DNA of 64,000 nucleotides from Comamonadaceae bacterium (lineage in GTDB: Bacteria > Pseudomonadota > Gammaproteobacteria > Burkholderiales > Burkholderiaceae_C): positions 124,001-188,000 of the forward strand of contig JAIYBB010000012.1 of assembly GCA_027488735.1 (NCBI GenBank), given 5' to 3'. Shown here in pieces: positions 26,897 to 35,857 of this stretch (position 1 is its first letter; every line of letters starts with the position of its first letter). Position numbers and translations under genes: made by a program. The notes below the pieces were generated by a model. The model did no database searches. It saw nothing but the letters and a program-made list of their open reading frames with translations, and was not told where the DNA came from.

Positions 26897-28534
26897 ATGA
26901 CATCCATAGGCAAAAAGATTTTTGACGATCTTTACCTGCATGTTTCTGCCATTGAAACAGTGCGAGATGAAGTTCACCAAGCATTAATTAGTGCTGCATT
27001 TAAAAGAATACCTCAAGAGAAAGCCTCCTTAATCAATGTCGTCAAGCTTAATCTTCGTTCAGGAAAGATATCGCTTCTTGAGTACGAACCTTTTGATGAG
27101 TCACCATTTCCTGCATTACTAGGTAGCTGGGTAATTGATCCAACCTCAGATTCACCTACCTACCGTACTTATAGAACATCTCTTAACCCCCCGATACTTC
27201 ATAGAAAAGAACTCCTGGTAACACAGGATTACCCAAATCGAGAAGACTGGCAACGGCTAACTGCAAAAGCAGAAGAGTTAGGCTTATTCGACATCACTCG
27301 AACAATTGGATTTAGAAAAAATTGGCTACAACTCATAGAGGGAAAGGGCTTCAGTCTTACCTCGACAGGCTTTACTCCCCTTGGAAACTCTCAGGATGTT
27401 GAACAAACTGAGAATGACTCGAGATCTGACATAGTTCAACGCCACCTTACTGCACTAAACAGGGCAACACTTTCTGCTCCAATTCAGATCCTCATCAAGC
27501 ACGGACTTTTGTCCTCCGAGAGTTCCTTCTTTGACTATGGCTGTGGTAGAGGTACAGACATGTTGGCACTAAAGGAAGCTGGAATTTCTGTTGGAGGGTG
27601 GGATCCGCACTATGCACCTGAAAATGAAATTCAAGCTGCTGATGTCGTTAATTTAGGCTTCGTCGTTAATGTGATCGAAGATTCAGCAGAACGTGTTGAA
27701 GCGATTCAAAAGGCTTTTGCTCTTGCAAAAAAAGTTCTTGCGGTCTCAGTTATGTTGTACGGGCCTGAACAACCAGGAAAACCCTTTCGCGACGGCTTTT
27801 TAACATCACGAAATACTTTTCAAAAGTACTTTTCCCAGGGCGAACTCAAAGACTATCTTGAGCATGCACTTGGACAGCAAGTATTTATGGTCGCCCCTGG
27901 AATAGCACTTATCTTTTCCGACAAAGATGCTGAGCAACAGTTCAACTTAAGCAGATACAGAAGCACCGATTTCACAGAAAGATTACTAGCAGCCAAAATT
28001 CTTAGAGTTAAAGTTGGTAGAGAAACAAGGATAAGAACTCCTCGTGTATCCAAAACTGAACGGCAGTTTCAGGAGGCCTCTGAAGTACTTCAAAGGCTAT
28101 GGACATTATCGTTAGATTTAGGTCGTTATCCTGAGCCACTTGAAGTTGACTTTCTTAATGAGGTACTGGCAAAGACTGATAGATATTCTCGAGCGCTCAG
28201 ACTTCTACAAACTCATTTTGATCAGTCTCTACTTGAGACAGCTTCAACTGAAAGAGCTGAGACAACATGGCGATTCAATGATGCGGGTTCCGCTGATGCT
28301 GGTCATTCCGATGGCTCTTTGGTTTCGTCCAACGACAAGGCTGATGCATATAACTTCATCATGTCTTTGCTTGCCACACAAAACCGGACCAGCTTGATGC
28401 ATTGGGTTCTGGCCAGTGCTTGTTGGGTCACCCTGGCATTGATTCTGGCTGCAAGCATTTTGGGGAACTTGAACATGCCTGTACCAATAGCAGGTATGCC
28501 TATCGATTCGATCTGGTTTTCTTCGGCGATTTGA
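26897..28534 (+). pseudogene. DNA phosphorothioation-associated methyltransferase, 3'-truncated
   Basis: Residues 1-455 match the family named DNA phosphorothioation-associated putative methyltransferase. The SAM motif is FFDYGCGRGTD about residue 213, followed by VGGWDPHYAP and NLGFVVNVIED. After about residue 455 (near base 28262) the expected C-terminal half is absent. The frame instead runs for about 90 codons through DNA that is the antisense of the macro-domain gene, giving an artificial hydrophobic tail. So the gene has lost its 3' end by rearrangement. No dnd or other phosphorothioation genes are nearby. I call it a remnant; the N-terminal part could still be translated. Confidence 0.72.
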
Positions 28535-28830
28535 AACACAGAATTTAAACCCATCTCCAGGAAATCCTCAGGCTCTGTGTTGTGCAGGTAATGCGCAGCC
28601 CGAACATGAATCACCCATTGATTCGGTAAATTGAATCCTGGCGACAACAAGGCTTTGCCAAGCTCCAAGGGGGCGAAGGGTTCGCAATAGGCTTCGAGCT
28701 CTGGACCGGCCGCCGTGTGAACAGCGCCAGCCACCCCGGACCCTAAACGTAAATTGGCGTTGGCTGAATTAACGATAGCCATCAAGTCGGGTTGCTCCAC
28801 CAAGTTGCCCAGCATCACTTCGATTTTCAT
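28303..28830 (-). CDS. Macro-domain protein (ADP-ribose binding/hydrolase)
   Basis: A 175-residue single macro domain. Diagnostic stretches are LMAIVNSANANLRLGSGVAG (ADP-ribose loop 1) and IGIPAIGTGMFKFP (loop 2). Macro proteins remove ADP-ribose from proteins or nucleic acids or hydrolyse its derivatives; in islands they can act in toxin-immunity or anti-defence roles. It is the only minus-strand gene in island A and its 3' end lies over the false tail of the methyltransferase, so it came in with the DNA that truncated that gene. ATG 28830 fits family starts; ATG 28845 is possible. Confidence 0.8.
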   Translation of the reverse strand: MKIEVMLGNLVEQPDLMAIVNSANANLRLGSGVAGAVHTAAGPELEAYCEPFAPLELGKALLSPGFNLPNQWVIHVRAAHYLHNTEPEDFLEMGLNSVFQIAEENQIESIGIPAIGTGMFKFPKMLAARINARVTQQALARTQCIKLVRFCVASKDMMKLYASALSLDETKEPSE

Positions 28831-29014
28831 TAGGTTCAATTCCATTCCGTAAAAAACTTTGCTCTCACACTCTTGCCTTTGGCTAAAGCATAAGTCTCAA
28901 TTCAAGATATCCGGCATCAGCTTCAAAAAATGCTTTAGTGAATCTGCGTTCATGCCTTGCATTGCTGTATGCAATAACAGGTGTATGGCTCGCACTATGA
29001 GCTTTGGGTAGCTC

Positions 29015-29632
29015 ATGCTTGACCCATCACAAGATCAAGTCGTACCCATGCAAATTCACACCACCCGCGAAACCTGGCTAGTAGCCGCCGTTGAACAACT
29101 GCGCCCTTTGTTTGCGGCCAAAGGTTTCATTCTGCCGCCTTGTCAGGTGTCCTGTGGGTTTGCCAGCACAGGCACCCGCAGTGGGCATGTGGGCCAATGC
29201 TGGTCCACCAAAAGCGCATCGAATGAGCTGAATCAGATCTTCATTTCACCGACTTTGAAAACAGCCTACGAGGTGATCGATACCCTGGTGCATGAGCTGG
29301 TACACGCGGTTGACAACTGCGAGCACAAGCACGGCAAGGAGTTCAAAAAAATTGCCCTCAAGATGGGCATGAAAGGGCCTATGCGCAGCGCTGATGCCGG
29401 CCCGGAACTCAAAGTTGCTCTCACCGCCCTGCTCGACCAGCTTGGACCATACCCGCACGGACACCTCAAAGTTTCAATGCTGAAAGTCTCAAGGCGAAAT
29501 CGTCCAAGGGCCAAGTGCAAGGACTGCGGTTATCAAGTTCCCATGCTGAAGAAATTTCTCGCCTATGGCCCGCCCATTTGCCCCAAGGACAAAGTGGAAA
29601 TGGAAGCCCTAGGCGATTGGGAGGACATCTGA
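29015..29632 (+). CDS. SprT-like zinc metallopeptidase
   Basis: A 205-residue protein with the SprT/Spartan protease core: VHELVHAVDNCEHKHGKEF (HExxH plus a downstream His) about residues 91-110. A C-terminal zinc ribbon is present, with CKDCGY and a later PPICPKDK. Spartan-like proteases digest proteins crosslinked to DNA; bacterial SprT-like proteins in islands are uncharacterised. The next gene on the strand, a VWA protein, starts 104 bases later. ATG 29048 is an alternative start that removes eleven residues. Confidence 0.78.
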   Translation: MLDPSQDQVVPMQIHTTRETWLVAAVEQLRPLFAAKGFILPPCQVSCGFASTGTRSGHVGQCWSTKSASNELNQIFISPTLKTAYEVIDTLVHELVHAVDNCEHKHGKEFKKIALKMGMKGPMRSADAGPELKVALTALLDQLGPYPHGHLKVSMLKVSRRNRPRAKCKDCGYQVPMLKKFLAYGPPICPKDKVEMEALGDWEDI

Positions 29633-29735
29633 AAACAAAGCGCAGTCGTCGGGAGGTCATGACTGCGTGGCTCCGATCAGTTACCGCTGATAAAGCCTGA
29701 CTGCACCTCCAATCAACTCAAAAGGAAAATAGAAA

Positions 29736-31055
29736 ATGGAACAGCCCACCATCATCGTCTCGCCGCTTAAAGCGGCCATACCCGCACAAGGCGGTCATCT
29801 GGATTTACTGGTGCGCGTGCAAGCACCTGATTTACCCGCAGACAAATCTATTGAACACACGCCCAAACGATTGGCGCTGGTGGTTGACCGCTCGGGCAGC
29901 ATGAGCGGCAAGCCGCTTCAAGAAGCACTGCGCTGCGTGATGCATATCGCCAAGCACTTGACACCCAAAGATCAACTGAGCTTGGTTGTCTATGACGATC
30001 AAGTGGAAGTCATGGTGCCTTTGAGTGAGGTCTCTTCAGTCACCGCTATTCAAGACGCGGTAGACAGGGTGCAAAGCGGCGGCTCTACGGATTTATTCAG
30101 CGGCTGGCTCAAAGGCGCAGAACAACTCGAAGGCGAAAATACACGTGCTGTGTCCCGCGTAGTTTTGCTCTCCGATGGCCAGGCCAATCAAGGAGAGGTG
30201 CGCGTCAGCCGAATCTCTGAAGAATGTAAGAACTGGCTAACGAAAGGTGTCAGCACTACCACCGTTGGCTTGGGTCGTCATTTCAATGAAGACCTGATGA
30301 TCGCCATGGCAGATGCGGGAGGCGGTCAGCAGTACTACGGACAAACCGCTGAAGACTTGCACGACAGCTTTGACCAGGAACTGTCATTGCTGAAAGCCAT
30401 GTTCTTGCGCGGCATTGCGCTAAAGCTGATTCCTGCGCCTGGCGTGATTGTGGAGATGCTTAGCGTTGCGCCGCAACACCCTGACGGTACTTACAAAATG
30501 AACGATCTGGCTTGGGGTGCAGAAACCTGGGTTGGTGTGCGTTTGCATATCAGCCCAAGTGCACCGGGCACGGTTCGCGATTTACTCGCAGTGTCCGTCA
30601 CTGGCACCGATCTGCAAGGAAATGCTTTGTCACAGTCAGGTGCCATGCTTCAACTGCCTCCTGCAGATGAAGTCAGCCTCATTGCCAGGCCTGCGGATGA
30701 GTTGGTGGAACGGCGTTTGCTGGAAGTTGAATTTGGCAAAGCATCAGATGAATTGCGACAACTCGCACGCGAAGGCAACGACGCCATGACCCGCCGGAAA
30801 TTGCAACAAATGGAAGAGCAGTTTGGCCATCATCCGTGGCTCAAAGCCAAGATGGTGCAGATGCGACGTTTGGCGGAAGAAGACATGGACATGATGATCA
30901 AAGAGGTCAGCTATTCATCGATGCGCATGTCCAAGAGCTTGGCTTCACGAAGCGAAGTTATGTTCAGCGTAGACGAAACCGAGTCTGCGATGCCCGCCTT
31001 TTTACGCAAGAAGGAATCTGAAGGTCGTGGTCGCAGAGCGCCCAACGAAAGCTAA
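29736..31055 (+). CDS. VWA-domain protein
   Basis: A 439-residue cytoplasmic protein (no signal peptide). A von Willebrand A domain spans about residues 45-220 with the MIDAS motif DRSGSMSG and the later acidic/threonine positions (GGSTDLFSG, LLSDGQANQG). The C-terminal half is alpha-helical and charged. VWA proteins usually assemble complexes through metal-dependent contacts, often with an ATPase that is missing here. AAGGAAAA lies 7 bases before ATG. The downstream WYL and repeat-protein genes are on the same strand and probably cotranscribed. Confidence 0.8.
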   Translation: MEQPTIIVSPLKAAIPAQGGHLDLLVRVQAPDLPADKSIEHTPKRLALVVDRSGSMSGKPLQEALRCVMHIAKHLTPKDQLSLVVYDDQVEVMVPLSEVSSVTAIQDAVDRVQSGGSTDLFSGWLKGAEQLEGENTRAVSRVVLLSDGQANQGEVRVSRISEECKNWLTKGVSTTTVGLGRHFNEDLMIAMADAGGGQQYYGQTAEDLHDSFDQELSLLKAMFLRGIALKLIPAPGVIVEMLSVAPQHPDGTYKMNDLAWGAETWVGVRLHISPSAPGTVRDLLAVSVTGTDLQGNALSQSGAMLQLPPADEVSLIARPADELVERRLLEVEFGKASDELRQLAREGNDAMTRRKLQQMEEQFGHHPWLKAKMVQMRRLAEEDMDMMIKEVSYSSMRMSKSLASRSEVMFSVDETESAMPAFLRKKESEGRGRRAPNES

Positions 31056-31139
31056 ACCCGCCAGGGCTTTGCGGGAAAGCACGGGGGCTTGGACTCCCGC
31101 GCCGCTCTTTACACTTGTCAAATCAACGGGGATCTACAC

Positions 31140-32120
31140 ATGGCGCAGTTTGACCGCGTATACAAATACAAAGCTTTATTCAACCGCAAACGCGCGGTGA
31201 ACAAGCAAGCGATTCTTGATGAATTTGAAATATCAGAAGCCACGTTCAAGCGCGACTTGGACAAGATGCGCGACTTCTATAACTACGACATCGTCTACGA
31301 CCGGTTCGAGAATGTTTACAAACTTCAAAACGAAGACCAGGCTTATGAGTTGCCAGGGCTTGTGTTTACCCAAAAAGAATTGCTCGCCCTGCTCACCATC
31401 CAAAACATGATCACTGAATTGGAGCCAGGCTTGCTTGGCCCCAAGCTACTGCCCTTACAAGAACGCATGGCTGACTTGCTGGCGTCAGAAGGGCTTGACT
31501 CTGATTCACTGACCAAACGTGTGCGTGCTGTGCATGCAGGCAAGCGGCGTTTGGAATTGAAATGCTTCCAGTCTTTGGCGCAAGCCACGCTTGAACGCAA
31601 GAAAGTTCGAATTCACCACTACAACCGTCAACGTGATGAAACGACGGACCGTGTTATCTCACCACAACAACTGGTGCACTACCGAGACAATTGGTACGTT
31701 GACGCTTGGTGCCACTTGCGTAACAAGCTTCAAAGCTTTTCTGTAGACGCCATTACCCATTGCGATATCTTGGAAGACACCGCCAAAGAGATCAGCCAAA
31801 AAGACATCAAAGTCATCATGCAGTCCGGATATGGCATCTTCGGCGGCGAAGCTAATCACTGGGCTAAGTTGAAATTCAGCGCCGTTCGTGCCCGATGGGT
31901 ACAAGCTGAAGAGTGGCACCCCGAGCAAAAAGGCACGGTCAACAAGGATGGCACTTACACCTTGGAGTTTCCCTACTCGGATGAACGCGAGTTGTTGGGT
32001 GACATCTTGCGGTTCGGTGCAGATGTCGAGGTATTGGCACCTAAGTCGCTGCGAACGAGCTTGTTGAATGCAGCAACAGAAACTTTGAATCGCTACTTGT
32101 CAATAACAAAGGAAAATTGA
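31140..32120 (+). CDS. WYL-domain transcriptional regulator (YafY-like)
   Basis: A 326-residue protein with a DeoR-type N-terminal helix-turn-helix (YKALFNRKRAVNKQAILDEF and EATFKRDLDKMRD) and a WYL domain about residues 150-230 (VISPQQLVHYRDNWYVDAWC), then a C-terminal WCX-like segment. WYL regulators bind a ligand, often nucleic acid or nucleotide, and control many defence islands. I chose ATG 31140 because the DNA-binding domain starts there. The stop is two bases before the small repeat-protein start, so the two are coupled. Confidence 0.82.
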   Translation: MAQFDRVYKYKALFNRKRAVNKQAILDEFEISEATFKRDLDKMRDFYNYDIVYDRFENVYKLQNEDQAYELPGLVFTQKELLALLTIQNMITELEPGLLGPKLLPLQERMADLLASEGLDSDSLTKRVRAVHAGKRRLELKCFQSLAQATLERKKVRIHHYNRQRDETTDRVISPQQLVHYRDNWYVDAWCHLRNKLQSFSVDAITHCDILEDTAKEISQKDIKVIMQSGYGIFGGEANHWAKLKFSAVRARWVQAEEWHPEQKGTVNKDGTYTLEFPYSDERELLGDILRFGADVEVLAPKSLRTSLLNAATETLNRYLSITKEN

Positions 32121-32122
32121 TC

Positions 32123-32368
32123 ATGTCTTTTTGGCAAATTTTGGGACGCTTAGCGGTGTCCAGCGAGGGAGAAACCATCCAGCGCGTCAGCGACACCACC
32201 AGCGTCAGCAGCGACGGCACCACCTACACCCGCATGGGATCAACTACCGTGGGATCTGACGGATCCACCTTCACTCAGATGGGCAGCTTCAGCACAGATG
32301 GCAGCACTAGGATGGGTAGCACGGCGACAGGGCTGGGTGCTGTGTTCAACAAGCAAGATGATTGGTAA
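32123..32368 (+). CDS. Small Ser/Thr/Gly-repeat protein, copy 1
   Basis: An 81-residue protein starting MSFWQILGRLAVSSEGETIQ. The middle is a run of short imperfect units of the type (S/T)xxGSDGsTfTqMGS, suggesting a small beta-repeat fold. It starts 2 bases after the WYL regulator stop and so is translationally coupled to it. A second copy with nearly the same DNA lies at 56014-56304, also beside a WYL regulator. I know of no characterised function. The long identical DNA shows recent duplication or shared acquisition. Confidence 0.72.
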   Translation: MSFWQILGRLAVSSEGETIQRVSDTTSVSSDGTTYTRMGSTTVGSDGSTFTQMGSFSTDGSTRMGSTATGLGAVFNKQDDW

Positions 32369-32454
32369 AAATCCAGATACTCGCAGTCTTCAAATTTAGT
32401 CAACAAAAGACGATGCGTAAATCGCTTTAGTGATTAAAAATTGAGTTGATTATT

Positions 32455-32500
32455 TGGTGCGTGGTGAGGGTTTCGAACCCCCGACCCCCGCCGTGTGAAG
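32455..32500 (-). pseudogene. tRNA-Val(CAC) 3' half, attL of island B
   Basis: The minus strand gives the 3' half of a tRNA: anticodon loop TTCACAC, stem GGCGG, T-arm, acceptor strand ACCACGC, discriminator A and CCA. Its acceptor and anticodon stems pair perfectly with the 5' half at 62463-62499, 30 kb away. The plus-strand core GTGTGAAG (32493-32500) is repeated at that other junction. The island-specific sequence begins at 32501. Confidence 0.85.
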
Positions 32501-32564
32501 ACTAAAGCACTTTGCCATTTTCCTGTTTAAAATCAACAAGTTAGCAAATTACGCCGGGGCCAAA

Positions 32565-32585
32565 GTAGTATAGTTGTAGTATAGT
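32565..32585. repeat. Tandem GTAGTATAGT, putative integrase arm sites (left)
   Basis: Two exact copies of GTAGTATAGT, separated by one base, lie 65-92 bases inside the left junction. A third exact copy is inside the right junction at 62341. The position fits arm-type integrase or excisionase binding sites. Confidence 0.45.
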
Positions 32586-32638
32586 GATGAATTATAAGGT
32601 TTTACTTTTTTATTCAATTTTAGAACTTATAGGACATC

Positions 32639-32661
32639 AAGCGTAAAGAGTCTTTACGCTT
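32639..32661. promoter_or_regulatory. Perfect 11-bp inverted repeat, possible operator
   Basis: AAGCGTAAAGA-g-TCTTTACGCTT is a perfect inverted repeat with one central base. It lies in the 404-base non-coding stretch 32369-32772, which otherwise holds attL and arm repeats, and is 111 bases upstream of the first island B gene. With no T-run it looks like a protein-binding site rather than a terminator. Confidence 0.5.
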
Positions 32662-32772
32662 GTGCGTTTTGAAGTTCAGCCGAAGCGTCGGCAAACGTTA
32701 AGCACGGTCAAAGTATATGGAGTTTTCACTCGCTCGGGTGTAGTAATCTGCGTCAAGCCTGTGGAGATTTGT

Positions 32773-33258
32773 ATGAACAATTCCGAATCCAAGAAGCGAC
32801 TGTTGGCACTGCAGAAGTCCAAATTTTTATCCGTAGAAATTCAGGACGCTTTGCGCTTTGCTATCGAGAAGCTTTCAGACGCTGAATACCATGACGCGCA
32901 AATTCCAAAGCCTGTCATGGCGAACAAACGATGGAGTCAAGCTGAAGAAAATCAGCTGGTCGAATCTTTGCTGGCTGGAAACTCCATAGAACTTATCGCA
33001 ACCAATCTAGCCCGAAGCACCAACAGCGTCTTCAGCAGGCTACATCTTCTTGGTGTCATTTCGATCAACAATTCCAAGGCGATTGATATCAAGTATCGCG
33101 ATGTAGGCATTAAGGAAGAAACCATACAAATTGATCTCAACCGAAAGTGCATTGAATGCGCTGAACTGGTTGGCCCAAAGCGCCTGAAAAAGAATCCGAA
33201 CTTCTATCGGTGTGAGTCGTGCCAATTGCAGTTTGAGGCAAGTCGAAAAAGTGTATAG
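32773..33258 (+). CDS. Putative DNA-binding protein with zinc ribbon
   Basis: I do not recognise the family. The 161-residue protein has a SANT/HTH-like segment (RWSQAEENQLVESLLAG, then ELIATNLARSTNSVFSRL; about residues 55-98) and a C-terminal four-cysteine ribbon (KCIECAELVG ... FYRCESCQLQF). This suggests a sequence-specific DNA-binding protein. ATG 32773 follows GGAG by 6 bases. It is the first gene inside the left end of island B. Confidence 0.6.
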   Translation: MNNSESKKRLLALQKSKFLSVEIQDALRFAIEKLSDAEYHDAQIPKPVMANKRWSQAEENQLVESLLAGNSIELIATNLARSTNSVFSRLHLLGVISINNSKAIDIKYRDVGIKEETIQIDLNRKCIECAELVGPKRLKKNPNFYRCESCQLQFEASRKSV

Positions 33259-33290
33259 AGTTTTCGCTGTAACTTCTATGGAGGACAGCG

Positions 33291-34598
33291 ATGGAAAAAA
33301 CAAGACAGGAACTTTTCGAATTGGTCTGGTCAATGCCCATGACCAAACTCTCCAAGCAATTCGAACTTAGTGATGTCGGACTAAGAAAGATTTGCGTCAA
33401 GCATCAGATCCCCCTTCCCCTTCAAGGTCACTGGACTCGCAAACAATTTGGCAAAGAAGCTCCTAGACCAGAGCTACCTGACAAAGATTTCAACCCAATC
33501 ATTGAGATCAATGACGATTACAAAATCAAGCTGAATAAAGAGCGTTCTGAACTAAAAAAGGCTGCGATAAAAATTGCACTCAATCCACCAACATCACAGC
33601 TGCGAACGCCTGAGCAACTAAAGCATGAACGCTGCATCACAGCGTTCAATGAGATCAAAGAGTTCATCGTTGAGATGGAGAAAAAAAAAAACGTAGTGAA
33701 GTTTGAAACCATCAAGGACAAACCACCAAGTTTTCCTCCAACACATATCTTTTCATTCTCGTATTTTCGGTCGTCTAGAAATGGATTTCCTTTGTACGCA
33801 ACGGCTAGAAACGCCATCCGCGCCATCTGCATTGCTGATGAGCTCTTCGAACGATTAGAAGAAAAAGGGATCGAAATTCAGATTGATTTTGATGATCGAT
33901 CAGGGACAACAATGAACGCGGTTAAGGATGGTGAAAAACTTCAGTTCAGTTTCAGAGAACCTTACACAAAGGTAGGACGTACACCTGCCTTAAGCAAAAT
34001 CGAAAAACAACTTCACAACTACGCATGGGACTCGGCTCAAATTGAAGTGCCACAAAACGTACTTTGTATAAATTTTGGATGGAGCTCTTACACAAAGAAA
34101 GCATTCAAAGATTCTGGTTTAAAGCTCGAGCATCAGATCGAAAACATAGTTGACTACATTGTCAAAAAATTGGCCGAGGAAATTGAAGAGTCTAAGCAGC
34201 GAGAAATTCGAGCCCGCGAAAGCGAACGAAAAAAATACATATGGGAGTACAACGAGCGAATTGCCAAATCACGAAAGAACCAACTTGAACATGCACTAAA
34301 AGAAAGTAAGGATTTAGAGAACCTTATTCGCCTGAAGGTCTATCTCAAAACGATGAAAGGGATCTTTTCAAAACTGCCTGCCGATGAAAAAGCAGCTGGC
34401 TTTACGTGGATTGAACTTGTAAAGGCTGAACTCAAAACCATACAACCAATCGAGACTCGGATCAAAAGAATCAAACGAGCAGCCAAGAAGCCCACAAAGA
34501 AAATCAAAGAGCTTTGGTATGTTGATCCATTACCTGATGATCACCAGCCAGACTTTGAAGCCATATACGCAGAAGAGCGAAGACATTACATAGACTAG
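33291..34598 (+). CDS. Unrecognised island protein with N-terminal HTH
   Basis: A 435-residue charged protein. The N-terminus (RQELFELVWSMPMTKLSKQF, then LSDVGLRKICVKHQIPLP) is a helix-turn-helix seen in a set of hypothetical proteins of proteobacterial islands. A Lys/Glu-rich helical region of about 80 residues (about 290-370) could form a coiled coil, and the C-terminus is basic. TGGAGG precedes ATG. It lies 32 bases after the zinc-ribbon gene and overlaps the convergent hydrolase stop by four bases. Function unknown. Confidence 0.6.
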   Translation: MEKTRQELFELVWSMPMTKLSKQFELSDVGLRKICVKHQIPLPLQGHWTRKQFGKEAPRPELPDKDFNPIIEINDDYKIKLNKERSELKKAAIKIALNPPTSQLRTPEQLKHERCITAFNEIKEFIVEMEKKKNVVKFETIKDKPPSFPPTHIFSFSYFRSSRNGFPLYATARNAIRAICIADELFERLEEKGIEIQIDFDDRSGTTMNAVKDGEKLQFSFREPYTKVGRTPALSKIEKQLHNYAWDSAQIEVPQNVLCINFGWSSYTKKAFKDSGLKLEHQIENIVDYIVKKLAEEIEESKQREIRARESERKKYIWEYNERIAKSRKNQLEHALKESKDLENLIRLKVYLKTMKGIFSKLPADEKAAGFTWIELVKAELKTIQPIETRIKRIKRAAKKPTKKIKELWYVDPLPDDHQPDFEAIYAEERRHYID

Positions 34599-35134
34599 AA
34601 ATTGTCCAGCAACGAAGAAACATAGTCTTTTGGCAATTGATGCCCTGCGTTCGGAACAACAGTAACAGGCAACCCAAGTAAGCTTGCAAACTTACTGACG
34701 TTTTCTGGATTGCTCTGCCAATCCTCTGAACCAACATGAAACGAGCAGTTCATTGGCGCTGGGTACTGATTGGTACTTGCAAGTTCACTGAGTCGGTCAG
34801 CATACGGTGGGATAAATCCCATGCTGATTTCCTCGCTTGAAAACTCCCCTACGATTGGCGACAGCAGGAGTATCTTGCCTATGTACGGAGTCAATTTCGA
34901 CAATGCATGAAGCAACAAATAGCCGCCAAAAGAGTTAGCAATGATCTTGGCATCCTCACGCCAAAAGTGTTCTTTTATGTCATTGGCAATCATGGCAACT
35001 TGATCGTTGAAATCAAGCTTCTTAAAGTCACCCACCGTCTCTCGTCCAAGGACCTCATACCCCCGAGCAACTAAGGCCTGCCCTAAGCCATTGGTGATAC
35101 GACCGCCGTGACCTGGCAGGTAGTAGATTTTCAT
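34595..35134 (-). CDS. Alpha/beta-hydrolase (RBBP9/YdeN-like)
   Basis: A 179-residue single-domain alpha/beta hydrolase. It opens with IYYLPGHGGRITNG, carries the nucleophile elbow IANSFGGYLLLHAL (Ser in NSFGG, a variant of GxSxG) about residue 68, an acidic residue in the CSFHVGSEDW stretch, and a histidine in VVPNAGHQLP. This is a serine hydrolase of the small RBBP9 type. It directly follows arsH with no gap on the minus strand and is therefore the last gene of the ars operon. A role in arsenic metabolism is not known. Confidence 0.65.
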   Translation of the reverse strand: MKIYYLPGHGGRITNGLGQALVARGYEVLGRETVGDFKKLDFNDQVAMIANDIKEHFWREDAKIIANSFGGYLLLHALSKLTPYIGKILLLSPIVGEFSSEEISMGFIPPYADRLSELASTNQYPAPMNCSFHVGSEDWQSNPENVSKFASLLGLPVTVVPNAGHQLPKDYVSSLLDNF

Positions 35135-35857
35135 TTAAATGGATTTTTGATTTACTCGTTTAGAGAGCTGCTCAGCTGACTCTTTGCGTTCGCTATAACG
35201 GTCAACAAGATACGGCGAAACGTCGCGCGTCAAAAGAGTGAACTTGACTAACTCTTCCATCACATCTACGACTCTGTCGTAATAAGCTGAGGGCTTCATA
35301 CGACCGTCTTCCTCGAACTCTAGGAATGCTTTAGCGACTGAGCTTTGATTTGGAATCGTGAGCATACGCATCCAGCGACCTAGGATTCGCATTTGGTTGA
35401 CAGCATTGAAGGATTGCGAACCACCACAGACTTCCATCACAGCTAAGGTTTTTCCTTGAGTCGGACGAACAGCGCCTACTGACAAAGGTATCCAGTCAAT
35501 TTGACTTTTAATGATGCCCGTCATAGCCCCATGACGCTCTGGAGAGCACCAAACCATACCTTCAGACCATGCAGCCAAGTCTCGTAACTCTTTGACCTTT
35601 GGATGTGTATCCGGAGCAGCATCAGGCTGCGGCAGATCTAAGGGATCAAACACCTTCACCTCTGCACCCATCGCTTCGAGCAATCTCGCTGCTTCCAGCG
35701 TCAATAGCTTGCTGTAAGAGCGCTCACGCAAAGAACCATACAACATCAAAATTCTTGGTGGATGCGTCGACGCCTGTTTTGGTGATAACAAGGACTGTTG
35801 AGGTATATTGAAGCAATTCTCATCAAGATTAGGCGATTGTTTCGAAAACTTAGACAC
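35135..35857 (-). CDS. arsH: ArsH, NADPH-dependent FMN oxidoreductase
   Basis: A 240-residue flavodoxin-like enzyme. ArsH oxidises trivalent methyl and aromatic arsenicals to less toxic pentavalent forms. Signatures are [20 protein letters not shown], the FMN loop [20 protein letters not shown] in two parts, and [22 protein letters not shown] place the start at GTG 35857, which overlaps the arsC end by eight bases; the frame is open upstream to 35926 but that would run deep into arsC. Confidence 0.87.
   Translation of the reverse strand: MSKFSKQSPNLDENCFNIPQQSLLSPKQASTHPPRILMLYGSLRERSYSKLLTLEAARLLEAMGAEVKVFDPLDLPQPDAAPDTHPKVKELRDLAAWSEGMVWCSPERHGAMTGIIKSQIDWIPLSVGAVRPTQGKTLAVMEVCGGSQSFNAVNQMRILGRWMRMLTIPNQSSVAKAFLEFEEDGRMKPSAYYDRVVDVMEELVKFTLLTRDVSPYLVDRYSERKESAEQLSKRVNQKSI

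Larger units (their letters stand above)
24853..32492. mobile_element. Island A: defence-type genes between two tRNA-Val 3' halves
   Basis: The segment is bounded by the decayed tRNA 3' half (core GTGTGAAA at 24853-24860) and the good tRNA 3' half whose core GTGTGAAG starts at 32493. This is the layout left when an element integrates in a tRNA gene and brings a replacement 3' end. Contents are a NERD-helicase, a truncated methyltransferase, a macro-domain protein, SprT, VWA, WYL and a small repeat protein. No integrase gene remains, so it may be immobile or may once have been part of a larger element. Confidence 0.55.
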
